64,000 nt of DNA from Kiritimatiellales bacterium. GTDB taxonomy: Bacteria; Verrucomicrobiota; Kiritimatiellia; Kiritimatiellales; Pontiellaceae. The DNA is taken from contig QKAU01000067.1 of NCBI GenBank assembly GCA_003246265.1, positions 62,001 to 126,000 on the forward strand, given 5' to 3'. Position numbers and translations under genes: made by a program. Of this stretch, positions 1 to 12,969 are shown in pieces (positions within the stretch are counted from its first letter, which is position 1; every line of letters begins with the position of its first letter). Under the pieces are notes generated by a model, which was not told the origin of the DNA, made no database searches, and saw only the letters and a program-made list of their open reading frames with translations.

Positions 1-816
1 TGCTGCGGGCGCTTCGCCAACCGGATCGCCAACGGGCGCTTCACGCTCGACGGCACCGGCTACATGCTGGCCGCCAACAACGGGCCGAACGCCCTCCATG
101 GCGGGATCGTCGGGTTCGACAAGAAGCTCTGGGAGGCGGAGATCGTCGGCGACCACGCCGTCCGGATGTCGCTCACCAGCCCCGACGGCGAGGAGGGGTA
201 TCCCGGCACGCTCAAGGTGGAGATCGAGTACCGCCTGGACGAGCAGGGCGAGCTGCGCATCGATTATGCGGCCACCACCGACCGGAAGACGGTGCTCAAC
301 CTGACCAACCACAGCTACTTCAACCTCGCCGGCGGGGGCAAGGTCTACGACCACGTCCTGCGCATCAACGCCGACCGTTATGCCGTGAAGGACGAGACCA
401 GCATCCCGACCGGCGAGCTGCGGCCCGTGGCCGGCACCGTGATGGATTTCACCGTGCCGACGCCCATCGGCCGCAACATCGCGGCGGTCGCCGACGACCT
501 CGGCTACGACCACAACTACTGCCTCAACCAGTTTGCCCCCGGCGAGCTGGTGCTGGCGGCGGTCGCGAAGGAGCCGGCCAGCGGCCGGACCCTCGAGTGC
601 TGGACCACCGAGCCCGGCGTGCAACTCTACACCGCCAACTGGGTCGAAAACCTCCCCGGAAAGGGCGGTGCGGTCTACAACAAGCACGAGGGGTTCTGCC
701 TCGAGACCCAGCACTGGCCCGACAGCCCCAACCGGCCGGAGTTCCCCTCCACCGAGCTCGCCCCCGGCGAAACCTACACCCAGACCTGCATCTACCGGTT
801 CGGCGTCGAGGCGTAG
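1..816 (+). CDS. galM: aldose 1-epimerase (mutarotase), 5' truncated by window edge
   Basis: Interconverts alpha and beta anomers of aldoses such as glucose and galactose in the cytoplasm. The reading frame is already open at the first base and encodes the family signature [12 protein letters not shown], then [10 protein letters not shown], so the true start lies before the window and roughly the first 60-80 residues are missing. [10 protein letters not shown], the family's catalytic-His region, follows at about residues 100-109 of the visible part. The C-terminal part is complete: a DHNY motif, then [10 protein letters not shown] close to the end and a TAG stop. A secreted alpha/beta hydrolase starts 6 bp downstream, so the two are probably co-transcribed in a carbohydrate-processing unit. 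The first in-frame ATG (base 64) is internal, because conserved sequence continues upstream of it. Confidence 0.93.
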   Translation, partial: CCGRFANRIANGRFTLDGTGYMLAANNGPNALHGGIVGFDKKLWEAEIVGDHAVRMSLTSPDGEEGYPGTLKVEIEYRLDEQGELRIDYAATTDRKTVLNLTNHSYFNLAGGGKVYDHVLRINADRYAVKDETSIPTGELRPVAGTVMDFTVPTPIGRNIAAVADDLGYDHNYCLNQFAPGELVLAAVAKEPASGRTLECWTTEPGVQLYTANWVENLPGKGGAVYNKHEGFCLETQHWPDSPNRPEFPSTELAPGETYTQTCIYRFGVEA

Positions 817-822
817 CCACCC

Positions 823-1620
823 ATGAAACCGCCTCTCCTGCCGCTGCTGCTGGCCGCCTTCGCCGTCCATGCCGGGGAGCTGAAGCTCTGGGATGGCAAC
901 ATGCCCGGCGAGCCTGCCGGCCAGCCCGAGTCGTTCGATGCAGGCAAGGAGCCCAGCAACATCCACATCACCAACGTGGGCGAACCGACCCTGACGCCCT
1001 ACCTGCTCGAACGGCGGGACCGGCCGGTTCCGCTCGTGATCGTCTGCCCCGGCGGCGGCTACCGGATCCTCTCGTTCAACAAGGAGGGAACCGAGGTGGC
1101 GCAGTGGCTCAACCGGATCGGCGTCTCGGCCTTGGTGCTCAAGTACCGCGTGCCGGACAACCGCGAAGGGGCACTGCTGGATGCCCGCCGCGCGGTGCGC
1201 CTGGCGCGGGAGAAGGCCGAGGAATGGAACATCGATCCCCACCGCGTCGGCATGCTCGGCTTCTCCGCGGGCGGCCACCTGGCGGCGGCGTGCAGCCACT
1301 CCCCGGACCGCCCCGACTTCGCGGTACTGGTCTACCCGGCCTACCTCTCGAAGGGCGACGGCATCGACCTGGTCGACGAGATTCGGCCGGATGCGCAGAC
1401 CCCGCCCGCCTTCATCATCCAGGCGCAGGACGACACCCGCTTCTACCGCAGCAGCCTGGCCTATGCCGCCGCGCTCGACCGGGCGGGCGTTCCCGTGGAA
1501 CTGCACCTCTTTGCGAAGGGGGGCCACGGATTCGGACTGCGCGAAACCGGCCACCCGGCATCCGGCTGGCCCGCGCTGTGCGAACAGTGGATGGTCGACC
1601 GGGGCATCCTCCCGCGGTAG
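823..1620 (+). CDS. secreted alpha/beta hydrolase (acetyl-esterase/xylan-esterase-like)
   Basis: 265 aa. The first 17 residues form a short cleavable signal peptide ending in AVHA, so the enzyme is probably exported. The oxyanion region VCPGGGYRIL and the nucleophile elbow GFSAGG (Ser of GxSxG) are clear. Near the C-terminus FIIQAQDD supplies the acid and GGHGFGLR the catalytic His, giving a Ser-Asp-His triad. This is the BD-FAE/acetyl esterase-like group often found next to polysaccharide-degradation genes. It starts 6 bp after the mutarotase stop. The exact ester substrate (acetylated hemicellulose oligomers are plausible) cannot be read from the sequence. Confidence 0.85.
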   Translation: MKPPLLPLLLAAFAVHAGELKLWDGNMPGEPAGQPESFDAGKEPSNIHITNVGEPTLTPYLLERRDRPVPLVIVCPGGGYRILSFNKEGTEVAQWLNRIGVSALVLKYRVPDNREGALLDARRAVRLAREKAEEWNIDPHRVGMLGFSAGGHLAAACSHSPDRPDFAVLVYPAYLSKGDGIDLVDEIRPDAQTPPAFIIQAQDDTRFYRSSLAYAAALDRAGVPVELHLFAKGGHGFGLRETGHPASGWPALCEQWMVDRGILPR

Positions 1621-1637
1621 GGGCGGCGCGACTCCGC

Positions 1638-2996
1638 CTACTCCGCGGCCAGCATGTCGTAGCCGTCCGGTTCCAGATAGGTGGCCTCGACGAATTCGCC
1701 GCGCCGCCGCACCTTGCGGGTGGAGAGTTCCACGACGCCGTCGACCTCCGGCGCAAAGCGCATCGAGCGTGCAATCCAATGCCTGCCCTTCCGGTCGAGC
1801 GGCTGTTCCAGCAGGAATTCGGTGCGGGTGCCGACGAGGGCCGCCGCCTTGCCGGCGACGATCCGCTGCTGCGCGAGCATGAGCCGCGACCGCCGCTCCT
1901 CCGCGACCGCCGGATCGGGGCGTTCGGGCAGCCGGGCCCCATGGGTTCCCTCCTCCGGCGAATAGGCGAAGGCGCCGAGGTGGTCGTAGGCCGCCGCCTC
2001 GACGTGGGCAAGCAGGTGGGCGAAGTGCTCCTCGGTCTCGCCGGGGAAGCCGGTGATGCAGGTGGTGCGCAAGGCGACATCCGGCATGAAACGGCGGATG
2101 CGCTCCGCCAGGGCATCCACGTGTCCGGCGGTCGAGGGGCGGTTCATGGCGCGCAGGATATCGGGATGGCTGTGCTGGATCGGGACGTCGATGTAGTTGC
2201 AGACCCGGTCAAGCGAGGCCATGGTTTCGAGCAGCGGATCGGTGATGAGCGAGGGATAGACGTAGAGGACGCGGATCCAGAACTTGCCGCCAATGCCGTC
2301 GAGGGCCCGGAGCAGCGCCGCCAGGTCGCTGCCGTTCTTGAGGTCGCGCCCGTAGGCCGTGGAGTCCTGCGAAACCACCGTGAGTTCACCGAACCCCTGG
2401 GCGAGGATGGCTTCGGCTTCGGCGACGATGGAGCCGATCGGGCGGGAACGGTAGTCGCCGCGGATCGAGGGGATGGCGCAGAAGGCGCAACGGTGGCTGC
2501 ACCCTTCGGCGATCTTCAGGTAGGCGTAGGCCCCCTTCGTGAAGACCAGCCCCGGCACCCGCGGTTCGTAGAGCCGCTCGGGGAATTCGGAGACGTCGAG
2601 GATCCCCCGGTCGCCGGCCACCAGCCGGTTGACGATGCCGGCGATGTCGTTGAGTTCGTCGAGCCCCACGAACGCGTCGACGTCGGGAAACTCCTGCTGG
2701 ATCGTGTCGCGGTAGCGCTGGGGGAGGCATCCGGCCACGGCCACGGCCCGGCAGCGGCCGGCCGCCTTCAGCTCCAGGGCGCGCAGGATCTCGTCGCGCG
2801 ATTCGTCGCGCGCGTCGCCGATGAACGAGCAGGTGTTGACGATCACGACGTCGGCCCCGTCGGGCGACGGCGCCAGGCCGATCTTTTCGGCCACGAGGTT
2901 GCCCGCCATCAGCTGCGAGTCGACCAGGTTCTTGGCGCACCCGAGGCTGACAAAGCCGACGGTGATGCGGGGGGGGAGTGGGGCTTCTTTTTCCAT
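1638..2996 (-). CDS. rimO: ribosomal protein S12 methylthiotransferase RimO
   Basis: 452 aa, usual length. Radical-SAM enzyme that adds a methylthio group to the conserved Asp of ribosomal protein S12. The N-terminal methylthiotransferase domain carries cluster Cys in SLGCAKN, VNTCSFIGD and AGCLPQRY. The radical-SAM motif is EGCSHRCAFCAIPSIRG (CxxxCxxC). A C-terminal TRAM-like segment follows around GTRTEFLLEQP. I place the start at the ATG giving MEKEAPLPPRITVG; an in-frame upstream ATG would add 13 residues with no family counterpart. There is no strong Shine-Dalgarno at either. The gene converges with the hydrolase, 17 bp away. Confidence 0.93.
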   Translation of the reverse strand: MEKEAPLPPRITVGFVSLGCAKNLVDSQLMAGNLVAEKIGLAPSPDGADVVIVNTCSFIGDARDESRDEILRALELKAAGRCRAVAVAGCLPQRYRDTIQQEFPDVDAFVGLDELNDIAGIVNRLVAGDRGILDVSEFPERLYEPRVPGLVFTKGAYAYLKIAEGCSHRCAFCAIPSIRGDYRSRPIGSIVAEAEAILAQGFGELTVVSQDSTAYGRDLKNGSDLAALLRALDGIGGKFWIRVLYVYPSLITDPLLETMASLDRVCNYIDVPIQHSHPDILRAMNRPSTAGHVDALAERIRRFMPDVALRTTCITGFPGETEEHFAHLLAHVEAAAYDHLGAFAYSPEEGTHGARLPERPDPAVAEERRSRLMLAQQRIVAGKAAALVGTRTEFLLEQPLDRKGRHWIARSMRFAPEVDGVVELSTRKVRRRGEFVEATYLEPDGYDMLAAE

Positions 2997-3072
2997 AGGG
3001 CGGCAGACTAGAGCACAAAGGCGGGGTTCCGGCAATGCACATTATGGACCATTAGCCGGGTCGGACCGGGGG

Positions 3073-3675
3073 CTACTTGAAGATGGCGTCGAACCCCATG
3101 GCCGAATCCTTCGCGAAAGCAGGCACCACCCTGCGATTCAGCCGCTTCAGCACCGGATAGAGCAGCGAGAGGACGTTGAGGATCACGATGCGGTCGACGA
3201 GGCGGTAGCCGTGCTCGCCGCGGAACATCACCTTGAGCATAAGCCGCAGGTGGGTGCGGCGCAGGCGGAAGCGCGAGAAGTCGAGCATCAGCGCGTAGCG
3301 CGGCTCCGGATATTTGGCCTCGTAGGCGGCCTTGAGCGCTTCGAGGCGCTGGATGATGCGTTCGTCGAAGTCGCCGAAGTAGTAGTGGCGGACGGCGGCG
3401 ATGATTTCGAAGGTGTCGTACTGGAAATCGAAGTCATTGCAGGGCAGCCCGACCTGGACCGCGAGGTCGCGCATCCAGCGGATCTTTTCCAGGGCACGAT
3501 CGCCCTGGACGATCGCCCGCTGCCCGTCGGCGACATAGCGGCGCATGAATTTCCGCAGGAAATGGTTGGCGATGATGAAGCGCCAGTAGACGGTGACGAG
3601 CGGCGGGACGCGCAGGCGGCGGAAGTAGATGCGGCGCGTGGCGAAGTCCTCGATGTAGAGCAGTTCCTTGGCCAC
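3073..3675 (-). CDS. unknown protein, probable 5' frameshift
   Basis: 200 aa if begun at the GTG. I do not recognise the family. The sequence is rich in Arg, Tyr and Phe and looks helical, with RRIYFRRLRVPPLVTVYWRF near the N-terminus and a C-terminal hydrophobic stretch VILNVLSLLYPVLK. The GTG has no convincing ribosome-binding site. A strong one (AAGGAGAAGGATTC then ATG at base 3736) lies 61 bases upstream, but in another frame. Reading back in the frame of this gene, plausible coding sequence (WELLRLSDEVAKELL) continues upstream of the GTG to within a few codons of that ATG before reaching a stop. A one-base change near bases 3720-3735 would join the two into a protein of about 220 aa. It is either a recent frameshift or a sequence error; a functional GTG start is less likely. 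Confidence 0.6.
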   Translation of the reverse strand: MAKELLYIEDFATRRIYFRRLRVPPLVTVYWRFIIANHFLRKFMRRYVADGQRAIVQGDRALEKIRWMRDLAVQVGLPCNDFDFQYDTFEIIAAVRHYYFGDFDERIIQRLEALKAAYEAKYPEPRYALMLDFSRFRLRRTHLRLMLKVMFRGEHGYRLVDRIVILNVLSLLYPVLKRLNRRVVPAFAKDSAMGFDAIFK

Positions 3676-3736
3676 CTCGTCGGAGAGCCGGAGGAGCTCC
3701 CAGCAGCGCCGCCGCCATGGTAACTTGCTTCTTCAT

Positions 3737-4036
3737 GAATCCTTCTCCTTGTGTGGTTTGGTTTCGAACATGCGTGCGGTTGCCCGCATCGTTGTTTTCC
3801 ATCTCCCTGCCGAAAGGGTGGAACCGGCGGCCTTTTCCTTTTCGCCGTCCGGTTTCCAGTCAAACCGCCGAACCGTCAAAGTGGTTGCCGGGTTCGGTTC
3901 AATGATTCCGATCCAGCGGATTGGTCCCTTTCGACGCGGCTTATTTGGCTGCAACCGTATTAGGAGGGAATTAGGAGGAACCGCAGATGCCATTGCCGTT
4001 GCGTTAATGTTGCGCAAGGCGAATGTGAGCGGACGG
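3737..4036. other. non-coding stretch between unknown gene and mauE-like gene
   Basis: About 300 bases with no convincing gene. It holds the strong ribosome-binding site of the frameshifted unknown gene, an imperfect inverted repeat at 3820-3857 (arms built on GGAACCGG and CCGGTTTCC with an A/T-richer loop), and three copies of a TTAGGAGG-like word near 3960-4040 (GTATTAGGAGG, AATTAGGAGG, GGTTAGGAGG). No clear sigma-70 promoter or terminator with a T tract is seen on either strand. Confidence 0.4.
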
Positions 4037-4480
4037 TTAGGAGGAGTCCCTGCTTCTTGCCTCGGCGAACAGGGCGCAGGCCGCGAGCACGACCAGGGCC
4101 CCGTTGCGCAGGAGCTGCAGCATGCCCAGGGGGGCCTCCGCGGAGGAGGAGCCAAAGCAGCCGCAACCGAAAGCGGAACCGCGCAGAAGGTTGATGGCGA
4201 TGCCACCGGTGAAAAGCAGCAGCATTGCGAGCACAATCCAGAGCGCGGCGACGCGATAGCGAGGAACGAGCAACAGCATGAGGGCGCTGACCACCTCCAG
4301 CCACGACAGCCAGAGCGCCACCATGTTGACCAGCGGGCCGGGCAGCAGGTGGAAGCGGTAGACGGCCAGCGCGAAGTCGGCCGGGAAGAGGATCTTGCGG
4401 AATCCGGAGAGGAGTACGCCCGCCAGCACGCAGCAGGCGATCCCGCGGGCCAGGCGGAAGATCTTGGGTCCAGGCATCAT
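4037..4480 (-). CDS. MauE/DoxX-like integral membrane redox protein
   Basis: 147 aa with four predicted transmembrane helices. The motif GCGCFGSS (CxCFG) between helices 3 and 4 is the hallmark of the MauE family, whose founding member supports disulfide and cofactor maturation of methylamine dehydrogenase; many relatives act in thiol-disulfide exchange across the membrane. It overlaps the upstream rhodanese gene by 4 bp (ATGA), so translation is coupled and the pair probably forms one sulfur/thiol redox unit. No methylamine dehydrogenase genes are nearby, so a mau role is unlikely. Confidence 0.78.
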   Translation of the reverse strand: MMPGPKIFRLARGIACCVLAGVLLSGFRKILFPADFALAVYRFHLLPGPLVNMVALWLSWLEVVSALMLLLVPRYRVAALWIVLAMLLLFTGGIAINLLRGSAFGCGCFGSSSAEAPLGMLQLLRNGALVVLAACALFAEARSRDSS

Positions 4481-4950
4481 GGCGCGGCCTCCACCGGGCC
4501 GCCCCGCCGTTGCCAGTCATCGAATCCGTCGACGTAGAGCAGCAGGTTCGTCGCCCCCATCGCCTGCAATTCGGTGGCCAGCATCAGCGCGTCGTCGCAC
4601 TCGCGGTTGGAACAGTAGGCCACCAGGGTCTGGCCGGAATCGATCAGTTCGGCCACCGTTCCATAGTGGGCCTCGAGAGCGTGGAACGGTATTGAGACAG
4701 CCCCGCGGACTTGGCCGGCGGCGTACTCTTCGGCAGGACGGGCGTCGATGAAAACCGCATCGCGCCCGAGTCGGGTGCGCACCGCGGAAAAAGGAACGAC
4801 CCGGATCCCCGCCGTGCGCGCCCTGGCTTCCACCTGCCGCGACCAGTCCTGCACCCAGGGGATCCTGCGCGGATGCACCGTGTTCGCCACCCCCGCGGCA
4901 ACGGCGCTGGCAAGCAACAGGGTTCCTATCCGTTTGGCCGTGGTTGTCAT
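4477..4950 (-). CDS. membrane-anchored rhodanese-like sulfurtransferase
   Basis: 157 aa. An N-terminal hydrophobic segment (about residues 8-24) acts as a signal or anchor, followed by one rhodanese domain. FIDARPAEEYAAGQV is the usual N-terminal rhodanese signature and AYCSNRECDDA holds the active-site Cys loop. It is therefore probably an extracytoplasmic single-domain rhodanese handling sulfane sulfur or disulfides. It is translationally coupled to the MauE-like gene by ATGA overlap. Its own upstream region is the 58-bp gap after gyrA. Confidence 0.82.
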   Translation of the reverse strand: MTTTAKRIGTLLLASAVAAGVANTVHPRRIPWVQDWSRQVEARARTAGIRVVPFSAVRTRLGRDAVFIDARPAEEYAAGQVRGAVSIPFHALEAHYGTVAELIDSGQTLVAYCSNRECDDALMLATELQAMGATNLLLYVDGFDDWQRRGGPVEAAP

Positions 4951-5008
4951 TCCCTATCTGGAGAGGCATCGGCCCCGATGCCCGTTCGGCGAGGCCGCCA
5001 ACCCTCCA

Positions 5009-7534
<2,526 letters not shown>

Positions 7535-7546
7535 GGTGCGCTTTCT

Positions 7547-10011
<2,465 letters not shown>

Positions 10012-10046
10012 CGCGGTCCGGGGGCAATGGAAGAAGGGGGGAATTT

Positions 10047-10073
10047 CCCCGCCGCCTTCCGGCGAAACCGGGG
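10047..10073. terminator. hairpin between carbonic-anhydrase-like gene and gyrB
   Basis: CCCCG and CGGGG enclose an inner CGCC/GGCG stem. The hairpin lies immediately downstream of the minus-strand gamma-carbonic-anhydrase-like gene and upstream of gyrB. It is flanked by TTTT on one side and AAATT on the other, so it could act as a weak bidirectional terminator. Confidence 0.4.
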
Positions 10074-10076
10074 TTT

Positions 10077-10601
10077 TCACAACATCGGTTGGAGCGCCCC
10101 GCCGCGGTAGCGGGCCAGTAGTTCCACGTAGCGATCGGCAAAGCGGCGGATCTTCGCGAAATCCTCCCGGGAGAGGGCGCGGATCACCTTGGCGGGGGAG
10201 CCGACGGCCAGCGAACCGGGCGGGATGGAGCGCCCCTGCGGCACGAGCGATCCGGCGCCGACAATGCAGTTCTCGCCGATCTCGCAACCGTCGAGCAGGA
10301 CCGCCCCCATGCCGATGAGGCAGTTGTTCCCCACCTTGCACCCGTGCAGGATCGCGTTGTGCCCGACGGTCACGTCCTCGCCGAGCAGCACGGGATAGCT
10401 CCGGCTGGTATGGGCCACCGAGTTGTCCTGGATGTTGCTGCGCGCCCCCACCACGATCGGTTCGATGTCGCCGCGCAGTACCGCGCCGAACCAGATGCTG
10501 GCCTGTTCGCCCAGCGTCACGTCGCCGATCACGGCGGCGGTTTCGGCGATGTAGTACGCTTCCGGCAGCACCGGAGCGCGCCCCTCGAATGCTTGGATCA
10601 T
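10077..10601 (-). CDS. gamma-carbonic-anhydrase-like hexapeptide protein
   Basis: 174 aa left-handed beta-helix protein of the YrdA/PaaY/gamma-CA family. Hexapeptide repeats run from IGDVTLGEQASIWFG to about residue 130, followed by a C-terminal helix. The zinc-ligand histidines are kept: one in NSVAHTS and two in GHNAILHGC. It is probably a trimeric metalloprotein with carbonic anhydrase or related activity in the cytoplasm. I use the ATG of MIQAFEGRAPVLPEA; the open frame extends 52 codons further but overlaps the upstream gene and has no family character. Confidence 0.88.
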   Translation of the reverse strand: MIQAFEGRAPVLPEAYYIAETAAVIGDVTLGEQASIWFGAVLRGDIEPIVVGARSNIQDNSVAHTSRSYPVLLGEDVTVGHNAILHGCKVGNNCLIGMGAVLLDGCEIGENCIVGAGSLVPQGRSIPPGSLAVGSPAKVIRALSREDFAKIRRFADRYVELLARYRGGALQPML

Positions 10602-10650
10602 GGATGGAAGATAGCGGACGGCGGGCGGGTTGGGAAGCCGTCTCTCGCCT

Positions 10651-11106
10651 TCAGACCGCCCCGATCTCGAGCATGGTCTTGCTGAGTTCGAGCTGTTCGT
10701 GCTCCTCCATGACGAGGAGGTTCTCGAAGACCTCCCGCACCTTCTGGCTGGTCGCATGGCCCGCCATTTCCCGGTAGAACTTGATCAGGCAGGCGTCGAA
10801 GTGCATGGCGGCGGCCACAACATCGCCCACATCCATATCGGGCGCGATCTTGAACTCCGTGATCTCGGAGAGCTTCGTGGCATCGGAACCGTACTGGAAA
10901 TAGGCATCCAGCACGTTCTTTGAAACCCCCCTCTGGAACTCCGCCAGGCATTCGTCGAGGTACCGCTCGTGCCGGCTCATGTAGCTGAGCAGCGCGCGGG
11001 CATGCTCCTTCGCGGCCGACTCCTCGAGCTCTTCGTAGAATTCGCCGAGCCTGCGGTGGAAACGGCGCGCCTGGTCGAGTACTTCCTTGGTCTGGTTGAA
11101 CGGCAT
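10651..11106 (-). CDS. ferritin-like/rubrerythrin-type four-helix protein
   Basis: 151 aa, mostly long amphipathic helices. Acidic/His helices such as YEELEESAAKEHARALLSY and MEEHEQLELSK fit a ferritin-like four-helix bundle, but I cannot place a complete diiron ligand set, so it may be a ferritin-like domain without full iron chemistry. The chosen ATG (MPFNQTKEVLD) has AAGGAG 8 bases upstream; an in-frame TTG two codons earlier is less likely. Nearby ferredoxin and Hsp33 genes suggest a redox or oxidative-stress neighbourhood. Confidence 0.7.
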   Translation of the reverse strand: MPFNQTKEVLDQARRFHRRLGEFYEELEESAAKEHARALLSYMSRHERYLDECLAEFQRGVSKNVLDAYFQYGSDATKLSEITEFKIAPDMDVGDVVAAAMHFDACLIKFYREMAGHATSQKVREVFENLLVMEEHEQLELSKTMLEIGAV

Positions 11107-11186
11107 GGCCAACTCCTTTCGTCCCAGCGGAATGCTATTCCCGTGGATGGAAGTGTCAACCGAAGACCCGTTCCAATAAGGCGCGC

Positions 11187-11768
11187 CTATTTAGACCCGA
11201 GCGCGTGGACCATGTCCGCGGTATCGGCAAACTCAACCCCGCGGATCTGCATGTGGACGATGGCCCTGCGGCCGTCCTCGGGCGCCGCATTCACCGCACG
11301 GATGGCATCGGTGGCCACCAGGGTCTGGTAGCCGAGGCGGTGGGCGTCGAGCGCCGTGTTCCTTACGCCGTAGTCGGTGGCCAGTCCCGCGACCACGACT
11401 GCCCCGACGCCCTGCGCCCTGAGCAGGCCATCCAGCTCCGTGCCATCGAACGCGGAATAGGCCTCGTGGCCGGGCCCCGCCGCCTTGGAGATGATTACGG
11501 CCCCGTCCGGCACGGCCAGGCCGGGATGGAACTCCGCCCCGGCGCTGCCGGCCACGCAATGCGGGGGCCAGGGACCTCCCTGCTTCCGGAAGGACCCATG
11601 GTTGGCGGAAAGCCAGGTGCGCGTGAGATAGACCGGCCAGCCGCGGTCGTGGAAGAAGGCCGACAGCCGGTTGCATGGCTCCACCACCTTGTCGCCCTCC
11701 TCCACGCCCAGCGCGCCTCCGGAACAGAAGTCGCGCTGCACGTCCACAATGAGCAAGGCGGTTTTCAC
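11187..11768 (-). CDS. isochorismatase/nicotinamidase-fold protein lacking the catalytic residues
   Basis: 193 aa. The fold is that of nicotinamidase PncA: VDVQRDF at the N-terminus and GLATDYGVRNTALDA near the C-terminus. In active PncA the latter reads ATDYCV with Cys as nucleophile; here it is Gly (codon GGC). The metal-binding DWH triplet is replaced by TWL, so two of the zinc-ligand positions are also lost, whereas the N-terminal Asp and the Lys of IISKA remain. It is therefore probably not a nicotinamidase; it may be a binding protein or have a new activity. The start is a GTG with AAGGAGG 7 bases upstream. A ferredoxin gene lies just upstream. Confidence 0.85.
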   Translation of the reverse strand: MKTALLIVDVQRDFCSGGALGVEEGDKVVEPCNRLSAFFHDRGWPVYLTRTWLSANHGSFRKQGGPWPPHCVAGSAGAEFHPGLAVPDGAVIISKAAGPGHEAYSAFDGTELDGLLRAQGVGAVVVAGLATDYGVRNTALDAHRLGYQTLVATDAIRAVNAAPEDGRRAIVHMQIRGVEFADTADMVHALGSK

Positions 11769-11788
11769 GCAGCCCTCCTTTGCGCATC

Positions 11789-11977
11789 CTACTTCGTGAC
11801 CAGGATGGCTTCGACCGGGCAGCAGTCGGCCGCTTCGCGGCACCCGTCCTCCGCCTCCTCGGGGACCGTCCCGTGCCGGGCCTTCGCCACTTCGCCATCC
11901 ATCTTGAACACTTCCGGACAGAGGTCCAGGCAGAGGCCGCATCCGGTGCAGATCGTGGGATCGACTTTCGCTTTCAT
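11789..11977 (-). CDS. small [4Fe-4S] ferredoxin
   Basis: 62 aa. CTGCGLCLDLCP supplies three Cys of the cluster and DCCPVEAI the fourth, the pattern of single-cluster ferredoxins of anaerobes, with an acidic surface typical of the group. The ATG has an excellent ribosome-binding site (AGGAGGTGGC). It precedes the nicotinamidase-like gene by 20 bp and is probably co-transcribed with it. It is a candidate electron carrier for the [FeFe] hydrogenase system at the right end of the window, but no direct link is visible. Confidence 0.9.
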   Translation of the reverse strand: MKAKVDPTICTGCGLCLDLCPEVFKMDGEVAKARHGTVPEEAEDGCREAADCCPVEAILVTK

Positions 11978-12087
11978 GCCACCTCCTGTGGATGGGCGGG
12001 ACGATGGATCCGCCCCGCCGGGCATGCTGGGAGTCTATCCCCGCACCGGGGCAAGGCAACCGAAAAAACCGGATCTTGCCCCCGCGG

Positions 12088-12564
12088 CTATCGCGGCGGG
12101 CCTGACCCGCCCCGTGCAAGATCGCGCATGAGATCGCCCAAGTGGGGATAGGTGCGCAGGAGCTCCTCCCGGGTCGGCATTTCAAAGCCCGCATAGTCGA
12201 AACCCGGCACGACCGTGCACCCGGCAAGGGCGCACCCCTCGGCCACCGTGGCTCCGAACACGACCCCGGCGGGCACTGTATGCTGGAAGGGCCCGTCGGA
12301 CGAAAGCGTGGTGCGGGTGTAGCGCCCTTGGGCGTCGATCTCATGGATGGTTAGCGGCGAGCCGCGGTAGAAATGCCATTGCTCGTCGGCATCAAGCCGG
12401 TGGAGGGCGGAAAAGGACGGACTCTCCAACAGGTAGAGGATGGAGGTCGCAGCCGGTCTGCCGCCATCCAGCCGTAGCGCCGACGCGTAGACCCGCCGGA
12501 ACCAGCCGCCTTCAGGATGCGGCTGCAATCCCAACGCTTCGATCCACTGGGAGGCGGTCCTCAA
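12088..12564 (-). CDS. DUF985 cupin-fold protein
   Basis: 158 aa. LQPHPEGGWFRRVY at the N-terminus, SILYLLESPSFSALHRLDAD, and HTVPAGVVFGATV are typical of the DUF985 (Cupin_5) RmlC-like family, whose function is not settled. It is a cytoplasmic single-domain protein. Its first 4 bases overlap the stop of the upstream CoA-binding gene (ATGA), so the two are translationally coupled. Confidence 0.85.
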   Translation of the reverse strand: MRTASQWIEALGLQPHPEGGWFRRVYASALRLDGGRPAATSILYLLESPSFSALHRLDADEQWHFYRGSPLTIHEIDAQGRYTRTTLSSDGPFQHTVPAGVVFGATVAEGCALAGCTVVPGFDYAGFEMPTREELLRTYPHLGDLMRDLARGGSGPPR

Positions 12565-12938
12565 AACTGCCCCGTGTTGAGCAGGACAAGCGTGCAGGCC
12601 TGTTCCGTGGCGATGCCGGCCGCGTCCAGTGCCTTGATGAGCACCGGGTTTTCGGTGCCGGGGTTGAAGATCACCCGTCGCGGCCCAAGTGCGACCAACT
12701 GTTCGGCCAGCGGCGAAGAGAGCTCGGGCGATACGTAGACCGTCACGGTGTCGACTGCGCCCTCGATGTCGTCGAGGGCATGCCGCACCGCAATCCCTTC
12801 GATGCTGTCCATCGCGGGATGCACGGGGATGACGGCGTGGCCGTGCTCCAGCAGGAGCCTCACCGCCTTGTTGGAATAGCGCTCGGGCTTCGGGCTGGCC
12901 CCGAGCACGACCACGGTCTCCTTCGCCGACTGCTTCAT
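12561..12938 (-). CDS. CoA-binding domain protein (YccU-like)
   Basis: 125 aa. A Rossmann-like CoA_binding domain: VVVLGASPKPERYSNKAV is the nucleotide loop and RRVIFNPGTENPVL the conserved NPG segment. Such stand-alone proteins bind CoA or NAD-like ligands; their physiological role is unclear. The ATG chosen gives the full domain; there is no strong ribosome-binding site. It is coupled to the DUF985 gene by a 4-bp overlap. Confidence 0.85.
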   Translation of the reverse strand: MKQSAKETVVVLGASPKPERYSNKAVRLLLEHGHAVIPVHPAMDSIEGIAVRHALDDIEGAVDTVTVYVSPELSSPLAEQLVALGPRRVIFNPGTENPVLIKALDAAGIATEQACTLVLLNTGQF

Positions 12939-12969
12939 GGTTGCATGATTGGACGAATCGCCTGCCGAG

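Noticed and set aside
11187-12344. A single 385-codon protein covering the nicotinamidase-like region and upstream
   Set aside because: The upstream part is the antisense or out-of-frame reading of the ferredoxin and DUF985 genes; a GTG with AAGGAGG marks the real start.
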